Source: Paenibacillus humicola (lineage in GTDB: Bacteria > Bacillota > Bacilli > Paenibacillales > Paenibacillaceae). From it: 64,000 bases of DNA. The stretch's first letter is position 1, and each line of letters starts with the position of its first letter. Location: contig NZ_JAQGPL010000001.1 in NCBI RefSeq assembly GCF_028826105.1, positions 1,266,501 to 1,330,500 of the forward strand, written 5' to 3'. This document shows, one piece after another, positions 8,812-16,943 of this stretch. The translations under genes and the position numbers were made by a program. The notes beneath the pieces were generated by a model that saw nothing but the letters and a program-made list of their open reading frames with translations, ran no database searches and was not told where the DNA came from.

Positions 8812-9534
8812 GTGAAAGCTGTGATCTTGGCCGGCGGCACCGGCACGAGGCTGCTGCCGTTAACCAGAATCCTGAATAAGCATCTTCTGCCTGTCGGCAG
8901 GCTTCCCATGATTAGCTACAGCCTGGAGAAGCTGAAGGAAGCGGGAATTACCGATATCCTGATCGTGACCAGCAAGGAAGCGGCGGGCATGTTTGCGGAA
9001 TTTCTCGGAAGCGGGCGCGAATTCGGCGTCCTGCTCACCTACCGCATCCAGGAGGACGCAGGCGGAATCGCGCAGGCGCTGGAGCTGGCGGAGTCTTTTG
9101 TCGGCGGCGAGCGAAAATTTATCGTCCTGCTCGGCGACAATTTGTTCGAGGAGCCGCTGGCCGGTCATCTCGCAGCATTCGAGAAGCAGCCGGAAGGGGC
9201 GATGGTGCTGCTGAAGCGGGTACCGGATCCGCACCGTTACGGCGTCCCCGTCTTCGGCCCTGACGGACGGATCGAGCGGATCGAGGAAAAGCCGCCGCAG
9301 CCGCAGACGGATTTCTGCGTAACCGGCATTTATCTGTTCGACGAAACGGTATTCCGTCTCATCGCACGGCAGGAGCCGTCCAAACGGGGCGAGCTGGAAA
9401 TTACCGACGTCAACAACGCGTATGCCTCCGCCGGACTGCTTGCGCACCGGACGATGGAGGGCTGGTTGATCGATGCGGGAACGTTCGAATCGCTGCAGGA
9501 AGCGTCGGCAAGGATGATGGAGGGAGCGCCATGA
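8812..9534 (+). CDS. Sugar-1-phosphate nucleotidyltransferase (RmlA/SpsI-like)
   Basis: 240 residues, starting at GTG 8812 behind GAGGAG. The N-terminal signature AGGTGTRLLPLTRILNKHLLPV is that of glucose-1-phosphate thymidylyltransferases, and LLGDNLFEEPL, EEKPPQPQTDFCVTGIYLFD and ELEITDVNNAY are the usual later motifs. The protein is the short form (~240 residues), as in SpsI of the Bacillus subtilis spore-coat polysaccharide operon, rather than the ~290-residue RmlA. It would activate a sugar-1-phosphate as dTDP- (or UDP-) sugar in the cytoplasm. No RmlB/C/D partners are in the window, so the final sugar is unknown. Overlaps the next gene by ATGA. Confidence 0.88.
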   Translation: MKAVILAGGTGTRLLPLTRILNKHLLPVGRLPMISYSLEKLKEAGITDILIVTSKEAAGMFAEFLGSGREFGVLLTYRIQEDAGGIAQALELAESFVGGERKFIVLLGDNLFEEPLAGHLAAFEKQPEGAMVLLKRVPDPHRYGVPVFGPDGRIERIEEKPPQPQTDFCVTGIYLFDETVFRLIARQEPSKRGELEITDVNNAYASAGLLAHRTMEGWLIDAGTFESLQEASARMMEGAP

Positions 9535-10616
9535 ACGGACGGGGAAACGACAAGCCGGTTTCCGCCTCGTCAGCGCCGGCATTTACCGGGCGAGCGGATC
9601 GGGCAAAAGCGGTTATCGCCGCCGTCAAGACGGGATCCGCACGGCCTGCCCGCAAAAGACGGGCCCGCGCGGGAAGCGGCTCCCGCGTCAAACGCTCGGC
9701 GCGCAAATGGCCCCGCGCCGGCCGGAAGCTCCGGATCACCGGCCCTGCCCGGAAAACGGCGAAAAAGGAGCCGAGGGGCGGACACGGCCCTGAAGAACTC
9801 CAATCCGCATACGAGCTCGGTAAATATGAAGGGGGAGAAATGCTGCTGGAGCAGTGTTTGCCCCCGAATCTGCTGCTCCCGGAGGTAAGCCTCGGGCAGA
9901 TCGTCGCCGCCGGCGTTCAGGCGTACCTGCCGCAATGTTATCCGCTGCTGGACGTAAACGGCGTTTTCGCGGAAATGAACAGCGCCATCGCCGAAGAACG
10001 GCCCTGCTCGGTCGTCCGGCTTGGCGACGGGGAGCTGCTCGCGCTGGCGCAAGGCGTCGTTTACGATGCCGCGACCATTGAGCGGGAAGGGCGCTTTCTG
10101 CCGTATGCCGGCGTCGTGCCGCCCGATCTGGCCGCGCGGGATCAGCTGGCGCAGGCGATCCGGCACTCGCAGATCGTCGGCGTGCCGCAGTCCAGGAAGA
10201 AGCATTTTCAGCCGCTGCTTTATCCGGCGCTGCGCGGTCACGGCATCGATCCGGGCTCGCTTCGCATGACGGTCTCGACGATCAACTACAGCCTGTATCA
10301 GGCCGGACTGCTCATGCCGCTGCTGAGGGGCAGGCGCCTGCTTCTTATCGGCAATGCCGCGCCTCAGCTCGCGCGCGTGCTGACGGATGCAGGCTGTGCC
10401 ATATCCGGCGTCATCAGCCCCGTGCGGGGCTTTCCGGATATCGACCGGGTGATGCGCGAAGCGCGTAATGCCCCGTTCGATCTGGCACTCGTATCCGCGG
10501 GCATACCCGCCGTCGTCATTTGCTGGCGTATTGCGGCGGAAAGAGGAAAGACGGCGCTCGATTTCGGCCATATGGCGGATACGATCGTCAAAGGCGAGAT
10601 TTCGCTGCTCCATTGA
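9531..10616 (+). CDS. GT-D fold glycosyltransferase with basic leader
   Basis: 361 residues. Residues 1 to ~85 form an Arg/Lys/Ala/Gly-rich leader, then AYELGKYEGGEMLLEQC resembles the Gly/aromatic motif after other leaders in this cluster. From about residue 145 the sequence shows the GT-D (DUF1792) hallmarks: SVVRLGDGELLAL with the metal-binding DGE, a Rossmann-like LLLIGNAA segment, and a C-terminal ALDFGHMADTI. GT-D enzymes are known from serine-rich adhesin glycosylation in streptococci, where they add glucose. Here the neighbourhood points to a spore-surface glycan. ATGA overlap upstream; a ~160-bp gap with a duplicated 46-bp sequence follows. Confidence 0.82.
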   Translation: MNGRGNDKPVSASSAPAFTGRADRAKAVIAAVKTGSARPARKRRARAGSGSRVKRSARKWPRAGRKLRITGPARKTAKKEPRGGHGPEELQSAYELGKYEGGEMLLEQCLPPNLLLPEVSLGQIVAAGVQAYLPQCYPLLDVNGVFAEMNSAIAEERPCSVVRLGDGELLALAQGVVYDAATIEREGRFLPYAGVVPPDLAARDQLAQAIRHSQIVGVPQSRKKHFQPLLYPALRGHGIDPGSLRMTVSTINYSLYQAGLLMPLLRGRRLLLIGNAAPQLARVLTDAGCAISGVISPVRGFPDIDRVMREARNAPFDLALVSAGIPAVVICWRIAAERGKTALDFGHMADTIVKGEISLLH

Positions 10617-10730
10617 CGCCGAGCCTTTCCGCAATTGGACGGCGGCACGTTTTATCCGAACGCATGTGGTTGACCACCGTCATGTGACGCCGAGCCTCGC
10701 ACCCATCGGACGAGGGAGCATTTTATCCGA
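10614..10730 (+). repeat. Imperfect 46-bp direct repeat, two copies
   Basis: Copy 1 (10614-10659) begins at the stop codon of the GT-D gene and copy 2 is at 10685-10730. Both begin TGACGCCGAGCCT and end TTTTATCCGA; 35 of 46 positions agree and there is no length difference. The 25-bp spacer contains GTGGTTGACCAC, a short palindrome. Function unknown; the second copy ends 46 bases before the next start codon. Confidence 0.7.
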
Positions 10731-10776
10731 TCGGCGGCTTTCGGGAATCGAATGCGAACATAGGAGGGGGAGAGCG

Positions 10777-12138
10777 ATGAAACGGAAGAAGCCTGCGGTT
10801 CGCCGCGTCAAACGGCGGGCTGCCCGGCCGGCAGCCGTCAGTCCGTCCGGATTTCGCGCCGGCTTCCAGGCCGGTTACCAGGAAGGGCTGCGCTCCGGCT
10901 CCGAAAGCTACGGCACGCGTTTCAACGGCACGAGTATCATTATTCCAAGCTATAATCAGGTCCATTATTTGAGGCAGTGCATCGACAGCATTAACCGGTA
11001 TACCGGGCCCGCTTATGAAATCATCGTGGTCGATAACGCCTCGAAGGACGGGACGGCCGATTATTTGCGCCGCGCCGGCGGCAAGGTGCGCTACCGGATT
11101 CTCGAGACGAACCGGGGCTTCTCCGGCGCCGTGAATGTCGGGCTGATGATGGCCAAAGGAACGACGATGCTGGTGCTCAACAACGATACGGTCGTCACCG
11201 CACGCTGGCTCGACAATCTGCTGCTGTGCCTGTCGAGCGATCCGGCGATCGGCATGGTCGGACCGGTGACCAATTACATCAGCGGCGATCAGCAAATCCA
11301 AGTGCCTTATACCAAAATCGAAGATATGCAGGCTTTTGCCGCGAAGCATAACGTTTCCGACAGCTCCAAATGGAAGCGAATCGACCGGCTGGCAGGCGTC
11401 TGCCTCTTGTTCCGCCGGGAATTGTGGGAGCAAACCGGTTATTTTGACGAAGGCTTCGCGCTTGGCAATTTCGAGGACGACGATTACAATATCCGCGTCC
11501 GGCTGCAGGGCCGTTCGCTTGTCATTGCCGGCGATACGTTCATTCATCATTACGGCAGCATCAGCATAAGGGCGCTTGGGAGTCACTTGGCTGAAGTGAA
11601 CCAGCGCAACCAGCAGTTTTACCAGGAAAAGTGGGGCAATCCGCATTCGCTGGTCCATATGGTCAAAGAAATGATCCGCCTGCCGGGCGGTGTCGAAAGC
11701 ATCGGTCAGCCTCCGGCGCTCAGCGAAACGTCTTTTTTCCCGGAAGGCATCGCCGTCAAAGGAACAACGAATACGGCTTACTGGATCGAAAGCGGCACGA
11801 GACGGCCGATCGCGGGCGAGGCGAACATCCCGGTCGTCCGTATATCGCAAACGGACATGCGGAGATGGCCGGTCGCCGAGACGATCGCCGCGGAAGAGGC
11901 GCATGCGCGCTGGCACGGCGGGACCGGGAATATGGGGGACGGTTATATGGTGACCGGGCCGGACAATATCCATTACGTCCTTGAAAAAGGCACGCGGAGG
12001 CGCATTGCCAGCAGGAACGCGCTGGAACGGTGGGGACTTCAGCATAAGCCGCAGGTACCGTTGACGGCAGAGCAGATCGGTATGCTCCCGGAAGGCCTGC
12101 CGGTCATAGCGCCCGCAATCGTAGGAGAGCGGCTGTAA
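10777..12138 (+). CDS. GT2 glycosyltransferase with basic leader and C-terminal hairpin repeats
   Basis: 453 residues from ATG 10777 behind TAGGAGGGGG; upstream in-frame starts are not supported. Residues 1-24 are strongly basic (KRKKPAVRRVKRR), followed by GFRAGFQAGYQEGLRSG, the Gly/aromatic motif of this cluster. GT2 domain about 50-300: SIIIPSYNQ, VVDNASKDGT, LVLNNDT and FEDDDYNIRV. The C-terminal ~120 residues contain two related segments, NTAYWIESGTRRPIA (near 333) and NIHYVLEKGTRRRIA (near 397), which look like repeated beta-hairpins of a binding module. First gene of a short transcription block that continues into the small proteins. Substrates unknown. Confidence 0.85.
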   Translation: MKRKKPAVRRVKRRAARPAAVSPSGFRAGFQAGYQEGLRSGSESYGTRFNGTSIIIPSYNQVHYLRQCIDSINRYTGPAYEIIVVDNASKDGTADYLRRAGGKVRYRILETNRGFSGAVNVGLMMAKGTTMLVLNNDTVVTARWLDNLLLCLSSDPAIGMVGPVTNYISGDQQIQVPYTKIEDMQAFAAKHNVSDSSKWKRIDRLAGVCLLFRRELWEQTGYFDEGFALGNFEDDDYNIRVRLQGRSLVIAGDTFIHHYGSISIRALGSHLAEVNQRNQQFYQEKWGNPHSLVHMVKEMIRLPGGVESIGQPPALSETSFFPEGIAVKGTTNTAYWIESGTRRPIAGEANIPVVRISQTDMRRWPVAETIAAEEAHARWHGGTGNMGDGYMVTGPDNIHYVLEKGTRRRIASRNALERWGLQHKPQVPLTAEQIGMLPEGLPVIAPAIVGERL

Positions 12139-12287
12139 CGGGCCGTCAAGGGTGAGAAGCAGTCCGGCGATGCAGCATGGCAGGCCGCTCGAACGCTTGA
12201 CGTTTTGATGCCGCGAACGGCTTATCCCGGCAGTATCACACGCTTCCCGCGAGCATATTCTGGTAAAGGAACAGGAGGGACAGCGGC

Positions 12288-12581
12288 ATGCAACAGCATA
12301 CGGTGACGGAGCTGATCGAGCATATTTCCCAATCTCACCAACATATGGTTCGCGTGCTGGAATCGGAGCGGCATGTTGCGGTGCGGATGGCGCATATGGT
12401 GCACGCGCTGCCGGACCGGCATCCCGATTTCGGCGGCATGGACGGACTGCTGCAAAGTTCCGGGGCAGTGACGAAAAGCGTGGTTGCCTATTTAAACACG
12501 ATCGCCGAGCTTCAGGAATCGATGGCGACGACCATCGGCTCCGTCATGAAAGAGCTTGACGGCGATAATGAAGAGGAATAG
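12288..12581 (+). CDS. Small helical protein, duplicated Q-x-x-hA motif (first of three)
   Basis: 97 residues, ATG 12288 behind GGAGGGA. I do not recognise a named family. It is predicted all-helical by composition, with no signal peptide, and ends in an acidic tail (KELDGDNEEE). It contains two similar helical stretches, HISQSHQHMVRVLESERHV and TIAELQESMATTIGSVMKEL. The same pattern occurs twice in each of the next two genes, so the three are likely diverged paralogs. Position between glycosyltransferases and a basic small protein suggests a structural or scaffold role at the same surface, which is inference. Confidence 0.75.
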   Translation: MQQHTVTELIEHISQSHQHMVRVLESERHVAVRMAHMVHALPDRHPDFGGMDGLLQSSGAVTKSVVAYLNTIAELQESMATTIGSVMKELDGDNEEE

Positions 12582-12601
12582 TGCGGAGGAAGGGATAAGC
12601 C

Positions 12602-12937
12602 ATGGTTCGGGAAACGGCATATTCGCGCATACTGGATGCCTCCGCTAAAATGCAGGGGAATATCGCGATTATTTTGGAAGCGAAGGCGATCGAGGCGGAG
12701 AAGGTTCGCAGCTGGCTGTGCAATCATATGACGCCGGAAGCCTTTGAGGAGCAGGAAGAGCACTTGAAAGAAACCCTGCTTGTTCACGAGCAGCTCGTCG
12801 AGGTGATCGACGGATTGACCCGGCTGAACCAGGGGATGGCGAACGTGCTGAAGGCGGCGCTGCGGCAGGATCAGGACGGGGGAGGCATCGGCGGTCTGCT
12901 GAACGGCGGCTATGACTCGGGAGATCGATCGGAATGA
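12602..12937 (+). CDS. Small helical protein (second of three paralogs)
   Basis: 111 residues, ATG 12602 with GGAGGAAGGG upstream. Two helical repeats are visible: ASAKMQGNIAIILEAKAIEA near the N-terminus and GLTRLNQGMANVLKAALRQD near residue 75. The middle contains one Cys (SWLCNHM) and the C-terminus is Gly/Asp-rich (DGGGIGGLLNGGYDSGDRSE). No recognised domain. The stop overlaps the next start (ATGA), so the two are co-translated. Confidence 0.75.
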   Translation: MVRETAYSRILDASAKMQGNIAIILEAKAIEAEKVRSWLCNHMTPEAFEEQEEHLKETLLVHEQLVEVIDGLTRLNQGMANVLKAALRQDQDGGGIGGLLNGGYDSGDRSE

Positions 12938-13230
12938 GTCTGCTTGTAAAAGAATGGGAGGCGCGAATCGAGCTGCTCCGTTCGATTGCGAACAGCCAGC
13001 GGGCGATCGCGCGCATTCTGGACAGCGTCGCCGACGTTTCCGGGCATTCGCCCGGCATGGCCAAATCGATTCGCGAAAATATCCGCTCCTTGACCGCCAT
13101 GCAGCTGACGATGGCGGAATCGGCCGTCGGCGTCAAGCTCCGCCGGCCGAAGTGCGGAAGGCCGGCACGGCCGTGGCTGCACGAAGCGGTTTCCGCGCCA
13201 TCGGGCCGGCATAAGCATCGCCAGAAGTGA
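12934..13230 (+). CDS. Small helical protein with basic tail (third of three paralogs)
   Basis: 98 residues, ATG 12934 in an ATGA overlap. Helical repeats SIANSQRAIARILDSVADVS and NIRSLTAMQLTMAESAV match those of the two preceding genes. Unlike them it ends in a basic Arg/Lys/Pro/His tail from about residue 68 (KLRRPKCGRPARP..., ...GRHKHRQK), which echoes the basic leaders of the neighbouring enzymes. No known family recognised; the overlap and spacing show it is a real gene. Confidence 0.75.
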   Translation: MSLLVKEWEARIELLRSIANSQRAIARILDSVADVSGHSPGMAKSIRENIRSLTAMQLTMAESAVGVKLRRPKCGRPARPWLHEAVSAPSGRHKHRQK

Positions 13231-13245
13231 CGGGAGGAACGACAC

Positions 13246-13539
13246 ATGAAGGGGCATGCACCACACGCGAGACGGCGTTCGGCTTCGGCGCGCAAACGCG
13301 CCGGAGGACGGACGCTTCGGAGCGCAGCGGCAAAGCCGTCCGCGAGGCGCCGGCGCCCTGCGCTGCGGGGCAGGGCAGCGGCGCCCCGCAGACGGAAGCG
13401 CGCCGCGGGGATCAGACGGCGCCCGGCCGTAAAGGGGCGCTCGGCTTCGTTTTATAAGGCGTATAACGAAGGCTTTAACGCCGGCTTTGCCAAAGGGTTC
13501 GAGGACGGCCATCAAATCGCTTACGAACAGCAGCCGTAA
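13246..13539 (+). CDS. Very basic small protein with Gly/aromatic motif
   Basis: 97 residues, ATG 13246 behind GGGAGGAACG. Residues 1-66 are almost entirely Arg, Ala, Lys, Gly, Ser and Pro. The rest is FYKAYNEGFNAGFAKGFEDG plus a short tail, a three-fold G-F-x-x-G motif. This is a stand-alone version of the leader plus motif found at the N-termini of the enzymes at 9531, 10777 and 25388. It could be a spore-coat building block or a DNA/polyanion binding protein; the repeated Gly/aromatic motif favours a structural or targeting role. No family is recognised. Confidence 0.75.
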   Translation: MKGHAPHARRRSASARKRAGGRTLRSAAAKPSARRRRPALRGRAAAPRRRKRAAGIRRRPAVKGRSASFYKAYNEGFNAGFAKGFEDGHQIAYEQQP

Positions 13540-13918
13540 CGGGGGCGGCCAGCTCAGGAAAGCGGCAGGCTTACGCAGCAGCCGGCTCAGGAAAGCGGGC
13601 GGCTCCTTCATGGAGCCGGCTGCTTGGTTTGCGATGGCCGCCGTTCCCAGCTTGTACTCGCCCATAGAACCGGAATTTACCGCTCGTCGCCAGCATGGCG
13701 AACAGACTTCGCGTCCTCCCTGTTCGTTTGCCGGTTTGGCGCGTTCGCCAGCCGGGTAAACTGAATATGCACCGTTTTCCGGCAAAATCTTTTCCTTGTC
13801 GCACAAGATGTGCAGCCGCTTTTTGAAAATGATCGGCTTGAAGGCTTCTCCCGCCGAAGTTTTATTTGTTATGATTACATGAGGAAGTTCCGAACCGAGG
13901 GCAGGGAGTGTTGAGGCG
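13540..13918. other. Gene-free gap with overlapping hairpins
   Basis: No convincing gene on either strand. A perfect 12-bp inverted repeat (AGCAGCCGGCTC at 13577-13588, GAGCCGGCTGCT at 13613-13624) competes with a smaller hairpin CGGCTCC/GGAGCCG at 13600-13618. No clear T-tract follows (TTGGTTTGC), so it is only a possible terminator of the preceding operon. TATGAT at 13870-13875 may be a -10 for the GntR gene. Confidence 0.4.
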
Positions 13919-14602
13919 TTGACGATTGAAGAAGGTCGCTATGTCAAGGGCACGATGAGGGATTACGTACGCGATACGCTGAAAAAGCAGATCATGGAGC
14001 TGAAACTCGAGCCGGGCCGTTTTATATCCGAGAAGGAAATTATGGAAATGCTGCAGGTGAGCCGGACGCCGATCCGCGAGGCGCTGGTGCAGCTGGCGCA
14101 GGAGGGGCTGATCGAAACGATCCCGCAGAAAGGCTCGTTTATCTCGCCCATCGATCTGGGGCACGTCGAGGAGTCGCGGTTCATCCGGGAGACGCTGGAG
14201 GCGGCGGTCGTCCGCGAGGCGTGCGGCAAGCTGAATGCGGAGCAGCTGCTGGAGCTGCAAAATTTGATCGCGATGCAGGAGCTGTGCGTGCAGGAAGGCA
14301 ATTTCGCCCGGCTGTTCGACCTCGACGAAGATTTTCACCGCACGATGATCAACGCCTGCGGCCGTCCGCGCACCTGGCTGCTGCTGCAGCAGATGAACAC
14401 CCATTACAACCGGCTCCGGCTGCTTCGCCTGGCCGACAACTACGCCTGGCAGCTGATCGTGGCCCAGCATCAGGAGATCGCGGATGCGATCAGAGGCAAC
14501 CGGCCGGACGAGGCGGAACGGGTGCTGCGCGCGCATTTGAGCCGCGTTGAAGACGAGAAGGAAGAACTGAAATTGAAATACCCGGCTTATTTCAGACGCT
14601 GA
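13919..14602 (+). CDS. GntR-family regulator (FadR/FCD subfamily)
   Basis: 227 residues from TTG 13919; ATG 13955 (residue 13) is a plausible alternative start. The N-terminal winged helix shows ISEKEIMEMLQVSRTPIREALVQLAQEGLIE, the classic GntR helix-turn-helix, with SRTPIREAL. The C-terminal ~150 residues are an FCD-type all-helical effector domain with DEDFHRTMINACG and the late His in VAQHQEIADAI that usually bind metal or a carboxylate. Such proteins repress metabolic genes until a small acid binds. It lies 87 bases upstream of map, likely one transcript, though a functional link is not evident. Confidence 0.9.
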   Translation: MTIEEGRYVKGTMRDYVRDTLKKQIMELKLEPGRFISEKEIMEMLQVSRTPIREALVQLAQEGLIETIPQKGSFISPIDLGHVEESRFIRETLEAAVVREACGKLNAEQLLELQNLIAMQELCVQEGNFARLFDLDEDFHRTMINACGRPRTWLLLQQMNTHYNRLRLLRLADNYAWQLIVAQHQEIADAIRGNRPDEAERVLRAHLSRVEDEKEELKLKYPAYFRR

Positions 14603-14689
14603 CGCCGGACAAGCCGGTTTCGCACACGGCTGCACGCCTTTTTGCCGGCTTGAACGGGCAGCGAGCATCCGGGAAAGGAGATTCAAACG

Positions 14690-15436
14690 ATGATCACACT
14701 GAAGACGCGGGACGAAATCGAGCACTTGCGCAAAGCCGGGCAAATCGTGGCGGAGTTCCACCGCGAAATCGCCCGTATGATCCGGCCCGGCATATCTACG
14801 ATGGAGATTGAGGAATTTGCGGACCGGTTTCTTGAGGAGCGGGGCGCCGGCGCGTATACGAAGGGTTACAAAGGCTATCCGTACGCCACCTGCGCCTCCG
14901 TCAACGACGTCATCGCCCACGGTTTTCCAAGCCGCGCGCCGCTGAAAGAGGGCGACATCGTCAAGATCGACATCGTCGCGGAGCTGGACGGATGGATCGG
15001 CGATTCCGCGTGGTGCTACGCGGTCGGCGGCATATCCGAAGAAGCGCGGAAGCTGATGGACGTGACGAAGGAGTGCCTGTATATCGGCATCGGGAAAGCC
15101 GTTGCCGGCGCGCGGCTCGGCGATGTCATGCACGAGGTGCAGACCCATGCGCAGCTAAACGGCTTCTCCGTCGTGCGCGATTTGCTCGGCCACGGCGTCG
15201 GGCGCGAGCTGCATGAGGAGCCGAACTTTGCGCACGTCGGAACGCCCGGCAAAGGCGTCCGGCTGAAGGAAGGCATGGTCATCACGATCGAGCCGATGAT
15301 CAACGCCGGGAGCCCTCATATGACAATCGACGCCGACGGCTGGACCTGCCGGACGGCCGACGGTTCGTTATCCGCGCAGTTCGAGCATACCATCGCCATC
15401 ACGGCGGACGGCCCGGTCATCTTGACGGAGCAGTAA
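14690..15436 (+). CDS. map: Methionine aminopeptidase, type I
   Basis: 248 residues, ATG 14690 behind AAAGGAG. It removes the initiator methionine from nascent proteins in the cytoplasm. The metal ligands are all present: the two Asp of KIDIVAELDGWIGDSAW, His of GHGVGRELHEEPN, Glu of TIEPM and Glu of QFEHT; the substrate His is in VIAHGFP. Length is normal for the family. It lacks the zinc-finger N-terminus of longer forms. As the gene is away from the ribosomal-protein cluster it is probably a secondary MAP of the organism. A GC-rich perfect palindrome (15440-15455) follows the stop and may help terminate. Confidence 0.95.
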   Translation: MITLKTRDEIEHLRKAGQIVAEFHREIARMIRPGISTMEIEEFADRFLEERGAGAYTKGYKGYPYATCASVNDVIAHGFPSRAPLKEGDIVKIDIVAELDGWIGDSAWCYAVGGISEEARKLMDVTKECLYIGIGKAVAGARLGDVMHEVQTHAQLNGFSVVRDLLGHGVGRELHEEPNFAHVGTPGKGVRLKEGMVITIEPMINAGSPHMTIDADGWTCRTADGSLSAQFEHTIAITADGPVILTEQ

Positions 15437-16831
15437 CGCGCGCCGCCGGCGGCGCTCCTGGGCCGCGAGACGTCCCGGGAGCGGCGGCCCGCCAAGCGGC
15501 GTGTGGCGCGCGGCGCATCTGCGGCGTACCGGCTCGAAAGCGGCTAGCCTAAGCCAGCTGTCGATCAGCTGCTCGCGCCTCGGCCCGATGGAAATCCAGC
15601 GGACGGGTACTCCGATCCGCTCCTCGATGAAATCGACGTAGCGCCTGGCGTTCGCCGGCAGCTCGCCGTAACGCCGGATGCCGGAAATATCCGTTTTCCA
15701 GCCGGAAAGCCGCTTCCAGACGGGCGAAGCCGCCTCAAGCAGGGCGGGGGCCGGGAAGCGGTCCGTTTCTTGTCCGCCGATGCGGTAGGCCGTGCATACC
15801 GGGATGTCCGCCAAATACCCGAGGACGTCCAGATTGGTCAGCGCGACCTCGGTCGCGCCCTGCAGCAAACAGCCGTAGGCTGCCGCCACCGCATCGAACC
15901 AGCCGACTCGCCGCGGACGGCCGGTTACGACGCCGAATTCGCCTGCGTCGCCGCCTCGCCGGCGCAGCTCGTCGGCCTCCCGGCCCGTCAGCTCCGCGAC
16001 GAGCGGCCCTTCGCCGACGGCGCTCGTATACGCCTTGGTCACCGCGACGATGCGCGTAATCGCCTGCGGCGGCACGCCGGCCCCGGCGGCGGCATATCCC
16101 GCAAGCGTCGATACGGACGTCGTGAACGGGAAGATGCCGTGATCGACGTCGCGCAGCGCGCCGAGCTGCCCTTCGGCGAGCACGCGCTTCCCCGCCTTCA
16201 GCGCCTCGTTCAGCAGCGTCGTCGTGTCGCCCAGATAAGGCGCGAGCCGCTGCGCCTTCGCATGCAGCTCCGCCGCGATTCGTGCAGCGTCCAGCGTTTT
16301 CTCCCCGTACAGATGGTGCAGCAGCAGGTTTTTGCTTTTGAGCGCCGCCTGCAGCCTCTCTTCGAGCCGGCCGGGTCGCATCAAATCGGCGGCCTGAACC
16401 CCGATTTTCAGCGCCTTGTCCGCATAGAAGGGCGCGATACCCGACCGTGTCGAACCGAATCGGCGCGCGCCGAGCCGCTCCTCCTCCAGGGCGTCGAGAA
16501 GCTTATGGTACGGCAGGACGATTTGAGCCCGTTCGGAGATACGCAGGTCGGGCGCGGGAACGCCGCGTTCCGCAAGCCCGTCCAGCTCGCGGAAGAGATC
16601 GTCCGGGTTCAGCGCGACCGCCGGCCCGATCACGTTCACGACGCCCTGCCGGAAGACGCCGGACGGCAGGAGACGCAGCCCGAATTTTCCCCATTCGTTC
16701 AAAATCGTATGCCCCGCATTGCTTCCGCCCTGAAACCGGACGACCATGTCCGCTACCGCCGCCAGCGCGTCGGTCATTTTGCCCTTGCCTTCATCGCCCC
16801 AGCCCGCACCTACAACAGCCGTTACGCTCAT
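15368..16831 (-). CDS. purA: Adenylosuccinate synthetase-like protein, C-terminally extended
   Basis: 487 residues from ATG 16831; GTG 16843 is too close to the ribosome binding site AAGGGAG. The N-terminus VVGAGWGDEGKGKMTD is the PurA P-loop, and GGSNAGHT, RISERAQIVLPYHKLLD, ERLGARRFGSTRSGIAPFYADKA, EGQLGALRDVDHGIFPFTTSVST and TAYRIGGQETDRFP match the IMP/GTP-binding motifs. PurA converts IMP, Asp and GTP to adenylosuccinate. The family normally ends close to ISIGPRREQLI (about residue 425); the further ~60 Arg-rich residues run antisense into the end of map and are unlike any PurA. A frameshift or lost stop is likely. Divergence from the norm (GAGWGDEGKGK for GTQWGDEGKGK) suggests a secondary paralog. 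Divergent from the LysR gene. Confidence 0.8.
   Translation of the reverse strand: MSVTAVVGAGWGDEGKGKMTDALAAVADMVVRFQGGSNAGHTILNEWGKFGLRLLPSGVFRQGVVNVIGPAVALNPDDLFRELDGLAERGVPAPDLRISERAQIVLPYHKLLDALEEERLGARRFGSTRSGIAPFYADKALKIGVQAADLMRPGRLEERLQAALKSKNLLLHHLYGEKTLDAARIAAELHAKAQRLAPYLGDTTTLLNEALKAGKRVLAEGQLGALRDVDHGIFPFTTSVSTLAGYAAAGAGVPPQAITRIVAVTKAYTSAVGEGPLVAELTGREADELRRRGGDAGEFGVVTGRPRRVGWFDAVAAAYGCLLQGATEVALTNLDVLGYLADIPVCTAYRIGGQETDRFPAPALLEAASPVWKRLSGWKTDISGIRRYGELPANARRYVDFIEERIGVPVRWISIGPRREQLIDSWLRLAAFEPVRRRCAARHTPLGGPPLPGRLAAQERRRRRALLLRQDDRAVRRDGDGMLELRG
15440..15455. terminator. GC-rich palindrome after map
   Basis: GCGCCGCCGGCGGCGC is a perfect 16-base palindrome four bases after the map stop. 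There is no T-tract, so terminator function is only possible. It lies inside the antisense 3' extension of the purA-like gene. Confidence 0.3.
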
Positions 16832-16943
16832 CGATCCGATCACTCCCTTGATTGATCATGGCTTTCGAAACCGATTATAATGAAACGATAGTCATAAATA
16901 AAATGAATCTTATTAATATTTGTCATAAAAGGAGTTAATGGTT

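Noticed and set aside
12144..12202. CGTCAAG/CTTGACG-TTTT as terminator of the 10777 gene
   Set aside because: The 45-base loop is too long for a firm call, though it could contribute.
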